From NCBI RefSeq assembly GCF_022133705.1, contig NZ_JAKNHJ010000003.1:1-64000 (forward strand): a stretch of DNA of 64,000 bases, read 5' to 3'. The number at the start of each line of letters is the position of its first letter. Position 1 is the first letter of the stretch. Shown here piece after piece: positions 24,976-32,550 of this stretch. Source of the DNA: Varibaculum cambriense (GTDB lineage: Bacteria; Actinomycetota; Actinomycetes; Actinomycetales; Actinomycetaceae). The notes below the pieces were generated by a model. It saw only the letters and a list, made by a program, of their open reading frames with translations, did no database searches and was not told the DNA's origin. Both the position numbers and the translations under genes were made by a program.

Positions 24976-25175
24976 GGTTCGAGCCGTAAAAGCACTCGGG
25001 GGACCCCAGTGAGCCTTGCTTCGCTCGGCTCAAGCCCCCTCTCGCATCTTTTACCGCTCGAACCTTGTGCGCGGGGGATTAGTTTTATCCGAGCAGGCTA
25101 GGTGGGCGCAAAACTTGGAAAACGCCGCTACGTTTTCCAAGTTTTTGGGCAGGAGGAAAAACTAATCCCCCGCGC
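24976..25175. repeat. 200-nt block of nested inverted repeats between convergent genes
   Basis: Three strong structures lie between the stops of dapD (24926) and the NarL-type regulator (25206). The first is an imperfect long inverted repeat, about 27 nt at 24976-25002 against 25035-25064, whose loop holds a small hairpin (GAGCC and GGCTC). The second is a perfect 18-bp pair, GCGCGGGGGATTAGTTTT (25069-25086) and its complement at 25158-25175. The third, inside the second, is a perfect 15-bp hairpin, AAAACTTGGAAAACG (25110-25124) and 25131-25145, followed by a T run. It could be a bidirectional terminator, but it is far larger than one needs; a REP/MITE-like element or structured RNA is possible. 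Confidence 0.8.
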
Positions 25176-25205
25176 TGGGTACGCTATTGATTCTGCTTAC
25201 GAGAA

Positions 25206-25871
25206 TTACGACTGATGCCGCCAAGCAGCGGAGCGCTGACTGGCTACCCAGGCAGCGACCTGCGTGCGGCGCTGCAACCCCATTTTGGCCAGCAGCGAAG
25301 TGATATGGTTCTTCACGGTCTTTTCCGCCACCCCGAGCTTTTCCCCGATTTCCCGGTTAGAAAGTCCATCCCCGATTAGGTTTAGTACTTTGCGTTCTGC
25401 CGGGGTGAGATTGGCGGTAGGGTCTTCATTCCCGGCGCGGCGGCGGGTCACGGTGCGATCATCTAGCAGTACTCGCCCTCCGACTACTGCCCGGATAACA
25501 TCGGTAATTTCAGCGCCGCGCACAGTTTTTAGCACATAGGCTTTTGCCCCGGCCTGCAGGGATTCCGCTAAGGCATCGTCATCATCAAAACTGGTGAGCA
25601 CAATTGCCAGGGAATCTGGTGACACTTCCCGCAATTGTTTCATAACGTCAATACCGGTACCATCGGGCATTTGCAAATCTACCAGCACTACATCTGGACA
25701 AACCAGTTCGGCGCGGCGTACCGCATCTTCTACGGTTCCCGCTTCGGCCACTACCTCCATGCCGGCAGTTCGATCTACGATTTCGGCAATCCCCCGACGC
25801 ACAATCTCGTGGTCATCAATGATCATTACCCGCGTGGGTTTTTCTACTGTCTGCGATTGCTGGATCTTCAC
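25206..25871 (-). CDS. NarL/DevR-type response regulator, orphan
   Basis: A 221-residue regulator with receiver domain (RVMIIDDHEIVRRGIAEI, phosphorylated Asp in DVVLVDLQMPDGTG, then VLTSFDDDDAL and VLKTV) and a LuxR-type helix-turn-helix (LTPAERKVLNLIGDGLSNRE, then GVAEKTVKNHITSLLAKMGL). It resembles mycobacterial DevR/DosR in length and layout. No sensor kinase is adjacent, so it is an orphan here. The start is GTG at 25871, whose ribosome site is too close; ATG at 25826 would cut off family residues. Confidence 0.92.
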   Translation of the reverse strand: MKIQQSQTVEKPTRVMIIDDHEIVRRGIAEIVDRTAGMEVVAEAGTVEDAVRRAELVCPDVVLVDLQMPDGTGIDVMKQLREVSPDSLAIVLTSFDDDDALAESLQAGAKAYVLKTVRGAEITDVIRAVVGGRVLLDDRTVTRRRAGNEDPTANLTPAERKVLNLIGDGLSNREIGEKLGVAEKTVKNHITSLLAKMGLQRRTQVAAWVASQRSAAWRHQS

Positions 25872-26023
25872 CCTTTGATTCTACCTAATCCTCTCAGCAG
25901 GCAAATAACCTTTCCACAAAGTTGCACCTAGTGAGGTAGAGAAAGCTCCAAACACTCAGGTGGTTCCGGGTAACGGTGGCATTTATATTTACCAAACCCA
26001 GATGACAAGCTCCAGGGGTCCGG

Positions 26024-26932
26024 TTAATCCTGTAGCGGCTGACATTTCGGACAGTAGGTGGCGTTACGTCCTGATTGTTGCAGTTTCTCCAAGGTGGTGC
26101 CACAGGTTTTACAGGGCTGACCGCCGCGTCCATAAACCTTTAGTTCCTGCTCGAAATACCCGGGGTTTCCGCTGGTGTCCACGTACAGTTCATCAAAAGA
26201 GGTTCCGCCGTGTTTGATTGCGGTTTTCATGATTTCCCCGGCGCATTTAAACAGTTCCTGGATTTGCTTTTCTGAAAGAGAGTCTGCTCTCTGTCCCGGG
26301 TTTACCCCGGAAGCAAACAGGGTTTCGTCGGCGTAAATATTGCCGATCCCGGAAACTAACTTTTGATCCAAAAGGGAGTGTTTAATGGAACTCTTGCGTT
26401 TACGCACTGTGGTGGAAACTTTTTCTAAATCAACATGGGGATCGAGGGCATCGCGGGCCACATTCAGTTCCACATTGCGGGGAACTAGGTGGTGCTTTGC
26501 CCCCAGGCCTCCCGGTTTCTCATCTCTGGTTTCTACCAGTGGTTCTACTACCATACGTCCGAAAGTGCGTTGATCAACAAAGTTGACGGTTCTGTCGTCT
26601 TCCATAGTTAATCGCACCCGCAGATGTCCTTGATTTTTATGGGACAGCTCTATTTGCGGTTGGTTAATCAGCAATTGCCCGGACATTCCCAAATGAATCA
26701 CTAGCGAATACAGGGTTTGTTTACCTTCTTGGTTTTCTCCCAGCAACCACAAAAACTTACCGCGCCGTACCGCAGCGGTAATGGTCCAGCCCTCTAGAGC
26801 AGCACAAAATCGTTTAATGTCCTGTCCCCGCAAAGAGCCAGGGAATAACACTTCGACCTGTTTTATCTTGGCACCCAGCAGCTGCGATTCTAAGCCGCGC
26901 CGCACAACCTCAACTTCTGGCAATTCTGGCAT
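26024..26932 (-). CDS. mutM: Formamidopyrimidine-DNA glycosylase
   Basis: A 302-residue Fpg/MutM, a bifunctional glycosylase and AP lyase that removes 8-oxoguanine and ring-opened purines. The N-terminus PELPEVEVVRRGLE supplies the catalytic Pro and Glu after Met removal. LLDQKLVSGIGNIYADETL is the H2TH region, and the C-terminal zinc finger is CKTCGTTLEKLQQSGRNATY followed by CPKC. It follows rnc, as in many actinobacteria. The usual smc and ftsY genes do not follow. Confidence 0.96.
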   Translation of the reverse strand: MPELPEVEVVRRGLESQLLGAKIKQVEVLFPGSLRGQDIKRFCAALEGWTITAAVRRGKFLWLLGENQEGKQTLYSLVIHLGMSGQLLINQPQIELSHKNQGHLRVRLTMEDDRTVNFVDQRTFGRMVVEPLVETRDEKPGGLGAKHHLVPRNVELNVARDALDPHVDLEKVSTTVRKRKSSIKHSLLDQKLVSGIGNIYADETLFASGVNPGQRADSLSEKQIQELFKCAGEIMKTAIKHGGTSFDELYVDTSGNPGYFEQELKVYGRGGQPCKTCGTTLEKLQQSGRNATYCPKCQPLQD

Positions 26933-26987
26933 GTTTCAGTTCCCCTCAAAACCTCATGTAACCATCTAAATCTGACTGGCAAACGTT

Positions 26988-27707
26988 TTAAAACCCTAGG
27001 GGGGTAGTCACCCCGTGTTCTTCGCGTAGGGTCATAACCGCCTGGCGGGCGGCCTCATGTTCCGCCACTTTTTTCGAGCGTCCCTTACCGGATCCCAGTA
27101 CCCGATCCCCGATTAGGGCTTGGGCAGTAAAGCGTCGATCATGATCAGGACCGGTGCCTTCTACCGAGAATTCAACAGTCCGCACCCCCAGCTGACCAGT
27201 AAGTTCTTGTAAGGTAGTCTTCCAGTCCATTACTGCTCCCCGCTCTAGGGCGTGATCCAGTAAATCCTGCAACAGGTTTTCAACTACTTTGCGAGTGGCT
27301 TCTAGTCCGTGACACAGGTAGGTTGCTCCAATCATTGCTTCTACCGTGTCGGAAAGGATCGAGTCTTTTTCTCGCCCTTTGGTTTTTTCTTCTCCGCGCC
27401 CTAGTAGTATGAATTCTCCCAGATTAATATCGCGGGCAACCCAAGCTAAAGCGGGCTGCGAAACCGTGGCCGATCGCATTTTTGCGAGATGACCCTCTGG
27501 GTGAGAGGGATAGGTCTTATACAGCCGTTCCGTGACTATCAGCTGTAAAACCGCATCTCCTAAAAATTCTAGGCGCTCATTATTGGGGAGATTATCTTGT
27601 TCGTGTGCAAAAGAACGATGAGTTAGTGCCAATACCACCATCTCGGGGTCTAACTCGATTCCCCATCTGGTTAGCAGCTCCGCTAGATCTTGCGAACCGC
27701 GACTCAT
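26988..27707 (-). CDS. rnc: Ribonuclease III
   Basis: A 239-residue RNase III that cuts double-stranded RNA in rRNA and mRNA processing. The signature NERLEFLGDAVLQLIVTERL carries the catalytic Glu and Asp; DTVEAMIGATYL holds the second metal site. The C-terminal dsRBD is at residues about 160-230 (DWKTTLQELTGQLG, then GKGRSKKVAEHEAARQAV). Its start overlaps the DUF177 stop by 4 bases, so no rpmF lies between them. Confidence 0.96.
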   Translation of the reverse strand: MSRGSQDLAELLTRWGIELDPEMVVLALTHRSFAHEQDNLPNNERLEFLGDAVLQLIVTERLYKTYPSHPEGHLAKMRSATVSQPALAWVARDINLGEFILLGRGEEKTKGREKDSILSDTVEAMIGATYLCHGLEATRKVVENLLQDLLDHALERGAVMDWKTTLQELTGQLGVRTVEFSVEGTGPDHDRRFTAQALIGDRVLGSGKGRSKKVAEHEAARQAVMTLREEHGVTTPLGF

Positions 27708-28294
27708 TCGTCCTTTTTCTCCTGTTCCTCAAATAGGTTAGTTAACACTGACCAGCGCGGATCAATCTTTTCGTGGTGATGATCCGCACCCGCATTCGTT
27801 AGCATGATTCCACATTCGGGGCAAAGCCCGGGACAATCGGGAGCACAGAGCACCGAATAGGGAATCTGTGGAACGAGGGCGTCTATCAAAAGTGGTTCGA
27901 GATCCAATCGTGAATCTGGCTGCACCTGATAGGCCTCGTCCACGTCAGCATACACGATTGAGTCCTCACTCACCTCATTTAGCAGGTGCGCGAGTTCCTC
28001 GGGATAGTAGTAGACGCGACTCAAGGAAAAATCAAGGGTTTTTTCCACTGCTTTCAGACAACGCACGCACGCCCCTTCAGCGCGGGCTGTTCCGCTAACG
28101 CTCAGGGATACTCCCTCGGAAATTGCTACCGCTAGCAGCTGTAAGTCTAGGGACTGTCCCGCCGGAACCGCCATATCTTCGGTTCCGATAGCGGTAGGTA
28201 AAGTTACCTGCAGCTGCCAGGTTTTACTATCCCCCTCGCCAGTTCCTAATCCGGTTAGTTCTAGCGGGATTGCGGCCTTCTTTACTTGCTTCAT
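27704..28294 (-). CDS. YceD/DUF177-family protein
   Basis: A 196-residue DUF177 (YceD) protein, a family linked to 23S rRNA accumulation and large-subunit assembly. Conserved marks are CVRCLKAVEKTLDFSLSRVY near the middle and LCAPDCPGLCPECGIMLTNA near the end, with four Cys that could bind zinc. In most actinobacteria the L32 gene rpmF follows; here rnc follows directly with a 4-base overlap. The N-terminal 90 residues are poorly conserved, as usual. Confidence 0.9.
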   Translation of the reverse strand: MKQVKKAAIPLELTGLGTGEGDSKTWQLQVTLPTAIGTEDMAVPAGQSLDLQLLAVAISEGVSLSVSGTARAEGACVRCLKAVEKTLDFSLSRVYYYPEELAHLLNEVSEDSIVYADVDEAYQVQPDSRLDLEPLLIDALVPQIPYSVLCAPDCPGLCPECGIMLTNAGADHHHEKIDPRWSVLTNLFEEQEKKDE

Positions 28295-28349
28295 GCCCCT
28301 TACCTTAAGGGGTATTCAGCTTCGGCGCTAGCAAGCCCAACCTCAGTTA

Positions 28350-29039
28350 TTAGAACTGGGGGCGCTCCTGACGCGAAAACTGGGCGCGGCCGCTGCGAGT
28401 TTGCTCCGCGATTGCCCCCAGCAGTTCCTCTAATTGGGAAAGTGCCTGGTTAACGTACTGGTCAGACTGATCCATAAAGTCTTTGGCTTCCGCGCGCGCA
28501 GTGTCGGTCATCTGCTGCGCTGCTTGTTTCGCCTCGCGGTAAACATTGTCCTGCGAAACCAATTGATCCGCGCGGGCTCGTGCCTCCTGCAAGATCTGAG
28601 CCGCCTGCTCATTGGCTTGGGCAACGGTTTCTTCCGCCTGGGCGCTGGCGTGGGCGATTGCCGATTCTGCCTGCCGGTCAGCGTCATCGATAGTTTCCTG
28701 CGCCTTGGCATTGGCTTGCGCTATGGTATCTTCTGCGTTCTGGTTCGCTTCGGTAGTTACTCGCTCCGCTTCTGCGCGCGCATCCGAGATGGTCTGTTCG
28801 GCCTCTTCATCGGCGGCATCCAGCACTTTATTAGCATCGGCCACAATCCGATCCGCATTAACCAGGTCAGCCGGTAGTGCAGCGCGTGCATTGTCGAGCA
28901 GCTCTACCCCTTCGGCCTGGTTAATCATGACTGACGCAGAAAAGGGAACGCTGCGTCCGGCCTCAATCATCTCGCTCAGACGGTCAAGGACTGCGATAAC
29001 GTCTGACGGTGCGTACTGCGGTTCTTCCTGGGGTTCCAT
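28350..29039 (-). CDS. Coiled-coil protein, Rv2927c-like (DivIVA-related)
   Basis: A 229-residue protein. After a short N-terminal domain (DVIAVLDRLSEMIEAGRSVP) comes a long Ala/Glu/Gln-rich coiled coil of residues about 75-215 with heptads such as AEEAEQTISDARAEAERV. It corresponds in context (coaD, this gene, DUF177, rnc, mutM) to mycobacterial Rv2927c, a DivIVA-like protein. It is likely a scaffold at the membrane or septum. I chose ATG at 29039, with AGGAAGGA upstream. The coiled coil is encoded by imperfect DNA repeats. Confidence 0.82.
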   Translation of the reverse strand: MEPQEEPQYAPSDVIAVLDRLSEMIEAGRSVPFSASVMINQAEGVELLDNARAALPADLVNADRIVADANKVLDAADEEAEQTISDARAEAERVTTEANQNAEDTIAQANAKAQETIDDADRQAESAIAHASAQAEETVAQANEQAAQILQEARARADQLVSQDNVYREAKQAAQQMTDTARAEAKDFMDQSDQYVNQALSQLEELLGAIAEQTRSGRAQFSRQERPQF

Positions 29040-29055
29040 ATTCTTCCTTCCTGTT

Positions 29056-29580
29056 TTAGGCTGGCGGGTTGTCGGATTCACGGGTAGGGTTTTCATTTCC
29101 CGAGAACGCATCGAATTCTTGTTGCAGCGCCTGGGCTACTTCGGGGGGAACAAATCCGGAGACGTCTCCTCCGTAGGCAGCTATTTCTTTAACTACCGAG
29201 GACGAGATCAAAGCATTTTCGGGGGAAGTGGGAATCAAAATAGTGTCAATGCCGGAAAGCTGCCGGTTAGCGAAAGCCTGGGTCATTTCGCTGTCAGTGT
29301 CTTTGGAGTTACGAATCCCTTTTACCAGGGCTGCTGCCTGATAGCGGGTTGCGAGGTCACAAGCTAGCCCCTCCCAGGTAACTACCTGCACATTCGCTAG
29401 GTCTGCGGTGGCTTGAACGATAAATTCTTCGCGTTTGCTGGCCGGGAATAGATAGGTTTTCTTGGAGTTTTTCGCTACCGCCACGATCACGCGATCAAAA
29501 ATATGGGCTGCGCGGCTAATTACGTCCAGATGCCCATAGGTAAGGGGATCGTAGGATCCGACGCAGACAACAGTACTCAT
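29056..29580 (-). CDS. coaD: Phosphopantetheine adenylyltransferase
   Basis: A 174-residue nucleotidyltransferase that makes dephospho-CoA from phosphopantetheine and ATP. It opens STVVCVGSYDPLTYGHLDVI with the (H/T)xGH nucleotide motif, then KNSKKTYLFPASKREEFI, LVKGIRNSKDTDSEMTQAFA and ENALISSSVVKEIA. I chose ATG at 29580 because family similarity begins there. It is about 15 residues longer than usual at the C-terminus. It follows rsmD, the standard pairing. Confidence 0.95.
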   Translation of the reverse strand: MSTVVCVGSYDPLTYGHLDVISRAAHIFDRVIVAVAKNSKKTYLFPASKREEFIVQATADLANVQVVTWEGLACDLATRYQAAALVKGIRNSKDTDSEMTQAFANRQLSGIDTILIPTSPENALISSSVVKEIAAYGGDVSGFVPPEVAQALQQEFDAFSGNENPTRESDNPPA

Positions 29581-29643
29581 AGCTACCAAAATACCGGTAA
29601 GCACTCCCGGTGCGGAGCGTCCCACGCGGACAAAGAGAGAAAA

Positions 29644-30246
29644 CTAGGCTTGTGCACCTTCATTTTCCGGGTATTCGAGGGCGGGACGCAGTAGGTAAAC
29701 CGCGCTTTCTCCGTAAAGTTTGCGCGATTCTTCCTCCCACTGCTCCGTTTCCCAATCGGGAGCCTCGTCGCGCGCCGAACGTTCCACCACTATCCAGGCG
29801 TCCGGGTCGCATAGCGGATGCAGCTGGTCTAGTACCTGCAGGATTTCGCTATTTTTCATAGCGTAGGGCGGATCAATAAAAACTAATTCCCACTGGGGAT
29901 TGGGGTTAGCTCCTAAAAGGCGCGACGATAAGAACGAAAGAGCCGGCTGTACATATAGTTTTGCAGCGGAAAAAACTGGGGAGGCAGCCCGGTTCTTTCG
30001 GATCGTTTTGGCGGCGCTGTGGGCATGGTCTACCAAATCTAAGCTGAGCGCCCCGCGCGATAGCGACTCGAAACCGTAGGCTCCTGATCCGGCAAAAAGA
30101 TCCAAAACACAGGCGTCTTCCGTGGCTCCGCGAGATTGCAGAGCGGAGAAGATTGCTTCCCGAACTCGATCTTGAGTGGGGCGCGTACCGGAGGAGGGTA
30201 CGGCTAGCTGAGTACCTCGGGCAGTTCCAGCTATTATTCTCATCAT
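29644..30246 (-). CDS. rsmD: 16S rRNA (guanine966-N2)-methyltransferase
   Basis: A 200-residue RsmD. It has RIIAGTARGTQLAVPSSGTR, PTQDRVREAIFSAL, the SAM loop VLDLFAGSGAYGFESLSRGA and the catalytic LVFIDPPY (DPPY type). It methylates G966 of 16S rRNA during small-subunit assembly. Start may be 30246 or 30243 (tandem ATG). It lies 66 bp after recG on the same strand. Confidence 0.95.
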   Translation of the reverse strand: MMRIIAGTARGTQLAVPSSGTRPTQDRVREAIFSALQSRGATEDACVLDLFAGSGAYGFESLSRGALSLDLVDHAHSAAKTIRKNRAASPVFSAAKLYVQPALSFLSSRLLGANPNPQWELVFIDPPYAMKNSEILQVLDQLHPLCDPDAWIVVERSARDEAPDWETEQWEEESRKLYGESAVYLLRPALEYPENEGAQA

Positions 30247-30312
30247 GATGACATTCTAACCCTAGCGACGTTCACACAGTAGCAGCTCATGGTATAGCGA
30301 TTACAGCGCACC

Positions 30313-32550
30313 CTATCCCCGTTCTAAAAATTCTCGTTCTTCTTCGCTAATCCGCCGCGATATCGCCTGGTGTAACCCGGGATGCTGTTTCAGCTGCGGA
30401 TCGGCTTCAACCAGCCGTTTTGCATCCTTTCGTGCTTGGGAAATTGCGTCTTCGTCTGCCAATAGATCCAAAATTTTCAATGAGGAGGCGCGTCCCGATT
30501 GACTATCCCCCAAAATATTTCCGCTTTCGCGTAGACGTAAATCAATCGCCGCTAGCTCGAAACCATCGGTAGTTTTGGTGAAAGCATCGAGACGGTTACT
30601 GGCAAGGGTATCTGGCTGCGCCCCCGACCAGACCAGACAGATGCCTGCGAACTTGCCGCGCCCGACCCTCCCGCGCAGCTGGTGTAACTGGGCGAGCCCG
30701 AAACGGTCGGCATCGAGGATTACCATCATGGTTGCTTGAGACACGTCTACTCCCACTTCAATTACAGTGGTAGACACCAAAAGGGGCGTTTTCCCGCTTA
30801 TGAAATCAGCCATCGCACGGTCTTTTTCTTCCGCATCCATTTGACCGTGTAGCATCCCGATTTCGATTCCGGCAAGTGCCGGTAGCGTGCGCAACTGGCT
30901 TACGGTGTCGTAAACGTTAGCGAGGGGTTCTTTTTCGGCTGCTACGCTGGCCTGCGCGTCGTCCTCGTCCTCTATCAGGGTCACCCCTTCTTCGCTTTGC
31001 ATACCGGGTTTAATCGCCGGACACACCACAAATACCTGATGACCAGCTTTGATTTCTTCGGCGGCGCGTTGCCAGGTACGGGCTGTCCAGCTCTGATTAG
31101 CGGTATCTACCCGGAAAGTCTCGACTTTGGCTCGCCCTGGCGGCATCCCTTGCAAGGTCATATAATCAAGATCCCCAAAAGAGGTCATCGCTACCGAGCG
31201 CGGTATTGGGGTTGCGGTCATCACCAGCAGATGGGGAGTGCCCGATTCAGCTTGGCGCAACCGGTCGCGCTGACGCACTCCGAACTTGTGCTGTTCATCG
31301 ATAACCACCACGCCGGGAGAAGTAAGTATTACCCGTTTAGATAGTAGCGCATGAGTTCCCACAATCAGTGCTGGTTGCCCCGTTTTAAGCGCCTCTAAAG
31401 TGCGGCGTTTTTCCGCGGCCGGCATCGAGGATGTCAGGCGATAAATCGGGACTCCCTGCCCCCCGCGCAAACTAAACCCTCCCGGCTGAGCCAGCTCCCC
31501 TAACAGGTTAGTGAGAGTGGCAAAATGTTGTTGTACCAGAACTTCGGTGGGCGCCATGAAGATCCCTTGCCGGCCTCCATCTACGGCTCGCAGCATTGCC
31601 AGCAGGGACACCACGGTTTTCCCCGATCCCACATCCCCTTGCAATAACAAATTCATTGGGCGCGCAGATGCTATCCGCTGATCAATATCGGTTAAGGCCT
31701 GCTGTTGGGAGTCGGTTAGGGTAAAAGGCAGCGCGGAGGCAACCTGCTCGGTAAAGCCCCCGGGTACCGCTTGCAGAATCGGGGCATCTTCAGCCAGAAC
31801 TTGCCGCCGCTGGGCTAAAGCCGCCTGCAATACAAAGGCTTCTTCGTAGCGGAAACGCTGGCGAGCTGCCTCATATTGCTCGCGAGTTTGCGGGCGATGA
31901 ATCTGCTCCAGCGCTGTGTTTAGTTCCAATAGCCCCTGTTCTGCGCGAATATCGGCAGGCAGGGGGTCATCGAAAGGTTGGGACTTTAATAGCTCTAAAA
32001 CTACCGCAATCGCTTTTTGGGTAGTCCAAGTCGGCAGCCCTGCCTTCGCGGGATAAATCGGTTCAGGACGCTGTGCCTGCATTTTAGCAGCCTGATTGCT
32101 GGTGGCATCGAGGTTTTCGTCTTCCACCTCCTGATAGGAAGGGTGGGACAGTTGCAGGCGTCCGCGGTACATACTGGGGCGACCAGAAAAGAGTTTTGTT
32201 TGCCCCACCTGCAACTGGGAGGACATCCAGTTGATTAGGTGCTGGCTTTTTGCCCAAAATACCGCATCCATGAGCCCTTCCCCATCGCTTAGTTGCAGGG
32301 AAAGCATCCATTTTCCTCCGCGGGTACGACGCCGGGAAGAGTCAGAGATTTGGGCGATTACCGATTGTTCTTCCCCTAAGATTAGCCCGGAAAAAGCCGT
32401 GAGTTCACCTAACTCGTGATAGCGCCGCGGAAAAAAATACAGCAGTTCCAGGGGAGTTTCAATCCCAAATTTCTTTTCTAGTTTTCCACCTGCCCGTCCC
32501 AAGATTTTCTTTAAAGATTCACCGGCCAGGGAGTTGGTTTTATCGCTCAC
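30313..32550 (-). CDS. recG: ATP-dependent DNA helicase RecG
   Basis: A 745-residue RecG that reverses stalled forks and processes branched DNA. The N-terminal wedge domain (FGIETPLELLYFFPRRYHE) precedes the helicase motor: LLLQGDVGSGKTVVSLLAML (Walker A), VVIDEQHKFGVRQRDRL (motif II DEQH), VMTATPIPRSVAMTSFGDL (motif III) and ADRFGLAQLHQLRGRVGRG (motif VI). The C-terminal TRG-like region is present. It starts with GTG overlapping the DAK2 gene stop (GTGA). Confidence 0.96.
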   Translation of the reverse strand: MSDKTNSLAGESLKKILGRAGGKLEKKFGIETPLELLYFFPRRYHELGELTAFSGLILGEEQSVIAQISDSSRRRTRGGKWMLSLQLSDGEGLMDAVFWAKSQHLINWMSSQLQVGQTKLFSGRPSMYRGRLQLSHPSYQEVEDENLDATSNQAAKMQAQRPEPIYPAKAGLPTWTTQKAIAVVLELLKSQPFDDPLPADIRAEQGLLELNTALEQIHRPQTREQYEAARQRFRYEEAFVLQAALAQRRQVLAEDAPILQAVPGGFTEQVASALPFTLTDSQQQALTDIDQRIASARPMNLLLQGDVGSGKTVVSLLAMLRAVDGGRQGIFMAPTEVLVQQHFATLTNLLGELAQPGGFSLRGGQGVPIYRLTSSMPAAEKRRTLEALKTGQPALIVGTHALLSKRVILTSPGVVVIDEQHKFGVRQRDRLRQAESGTPHLLVMTATPIPRSVAMTSFGDLDYMTLQGMPPGRAKVETFRVDTANQSWTARTWQRAAEEIKAGHQVFVVCPAIKPGMQSEEGVTLIEDEDDAQASVAAEKEPLANVYDTVSQLRTLPALAGIEIGMLHGQMDAEEKDRAMADFISGKTPLLVSTTVIEVGVDVSQATMMVILDADRFGLAQLHQLRGRVGRGKFAGICLVWSGAQPDTLASNRLDAFTKTTDGFELAAIDLRLRESGNILGDSQSGRASSLKILDLLADEDAISQARKDAKRLVEADPQLKQHPGLHQAISRRISEEEREFLERG

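Noticed and set aside
28612-29367. Plus-strand frame opposite the coiled-coil and coaD genes
   Set aside because: A Ser/Ala-rich shadow of the repetitive coiled-coil gene.
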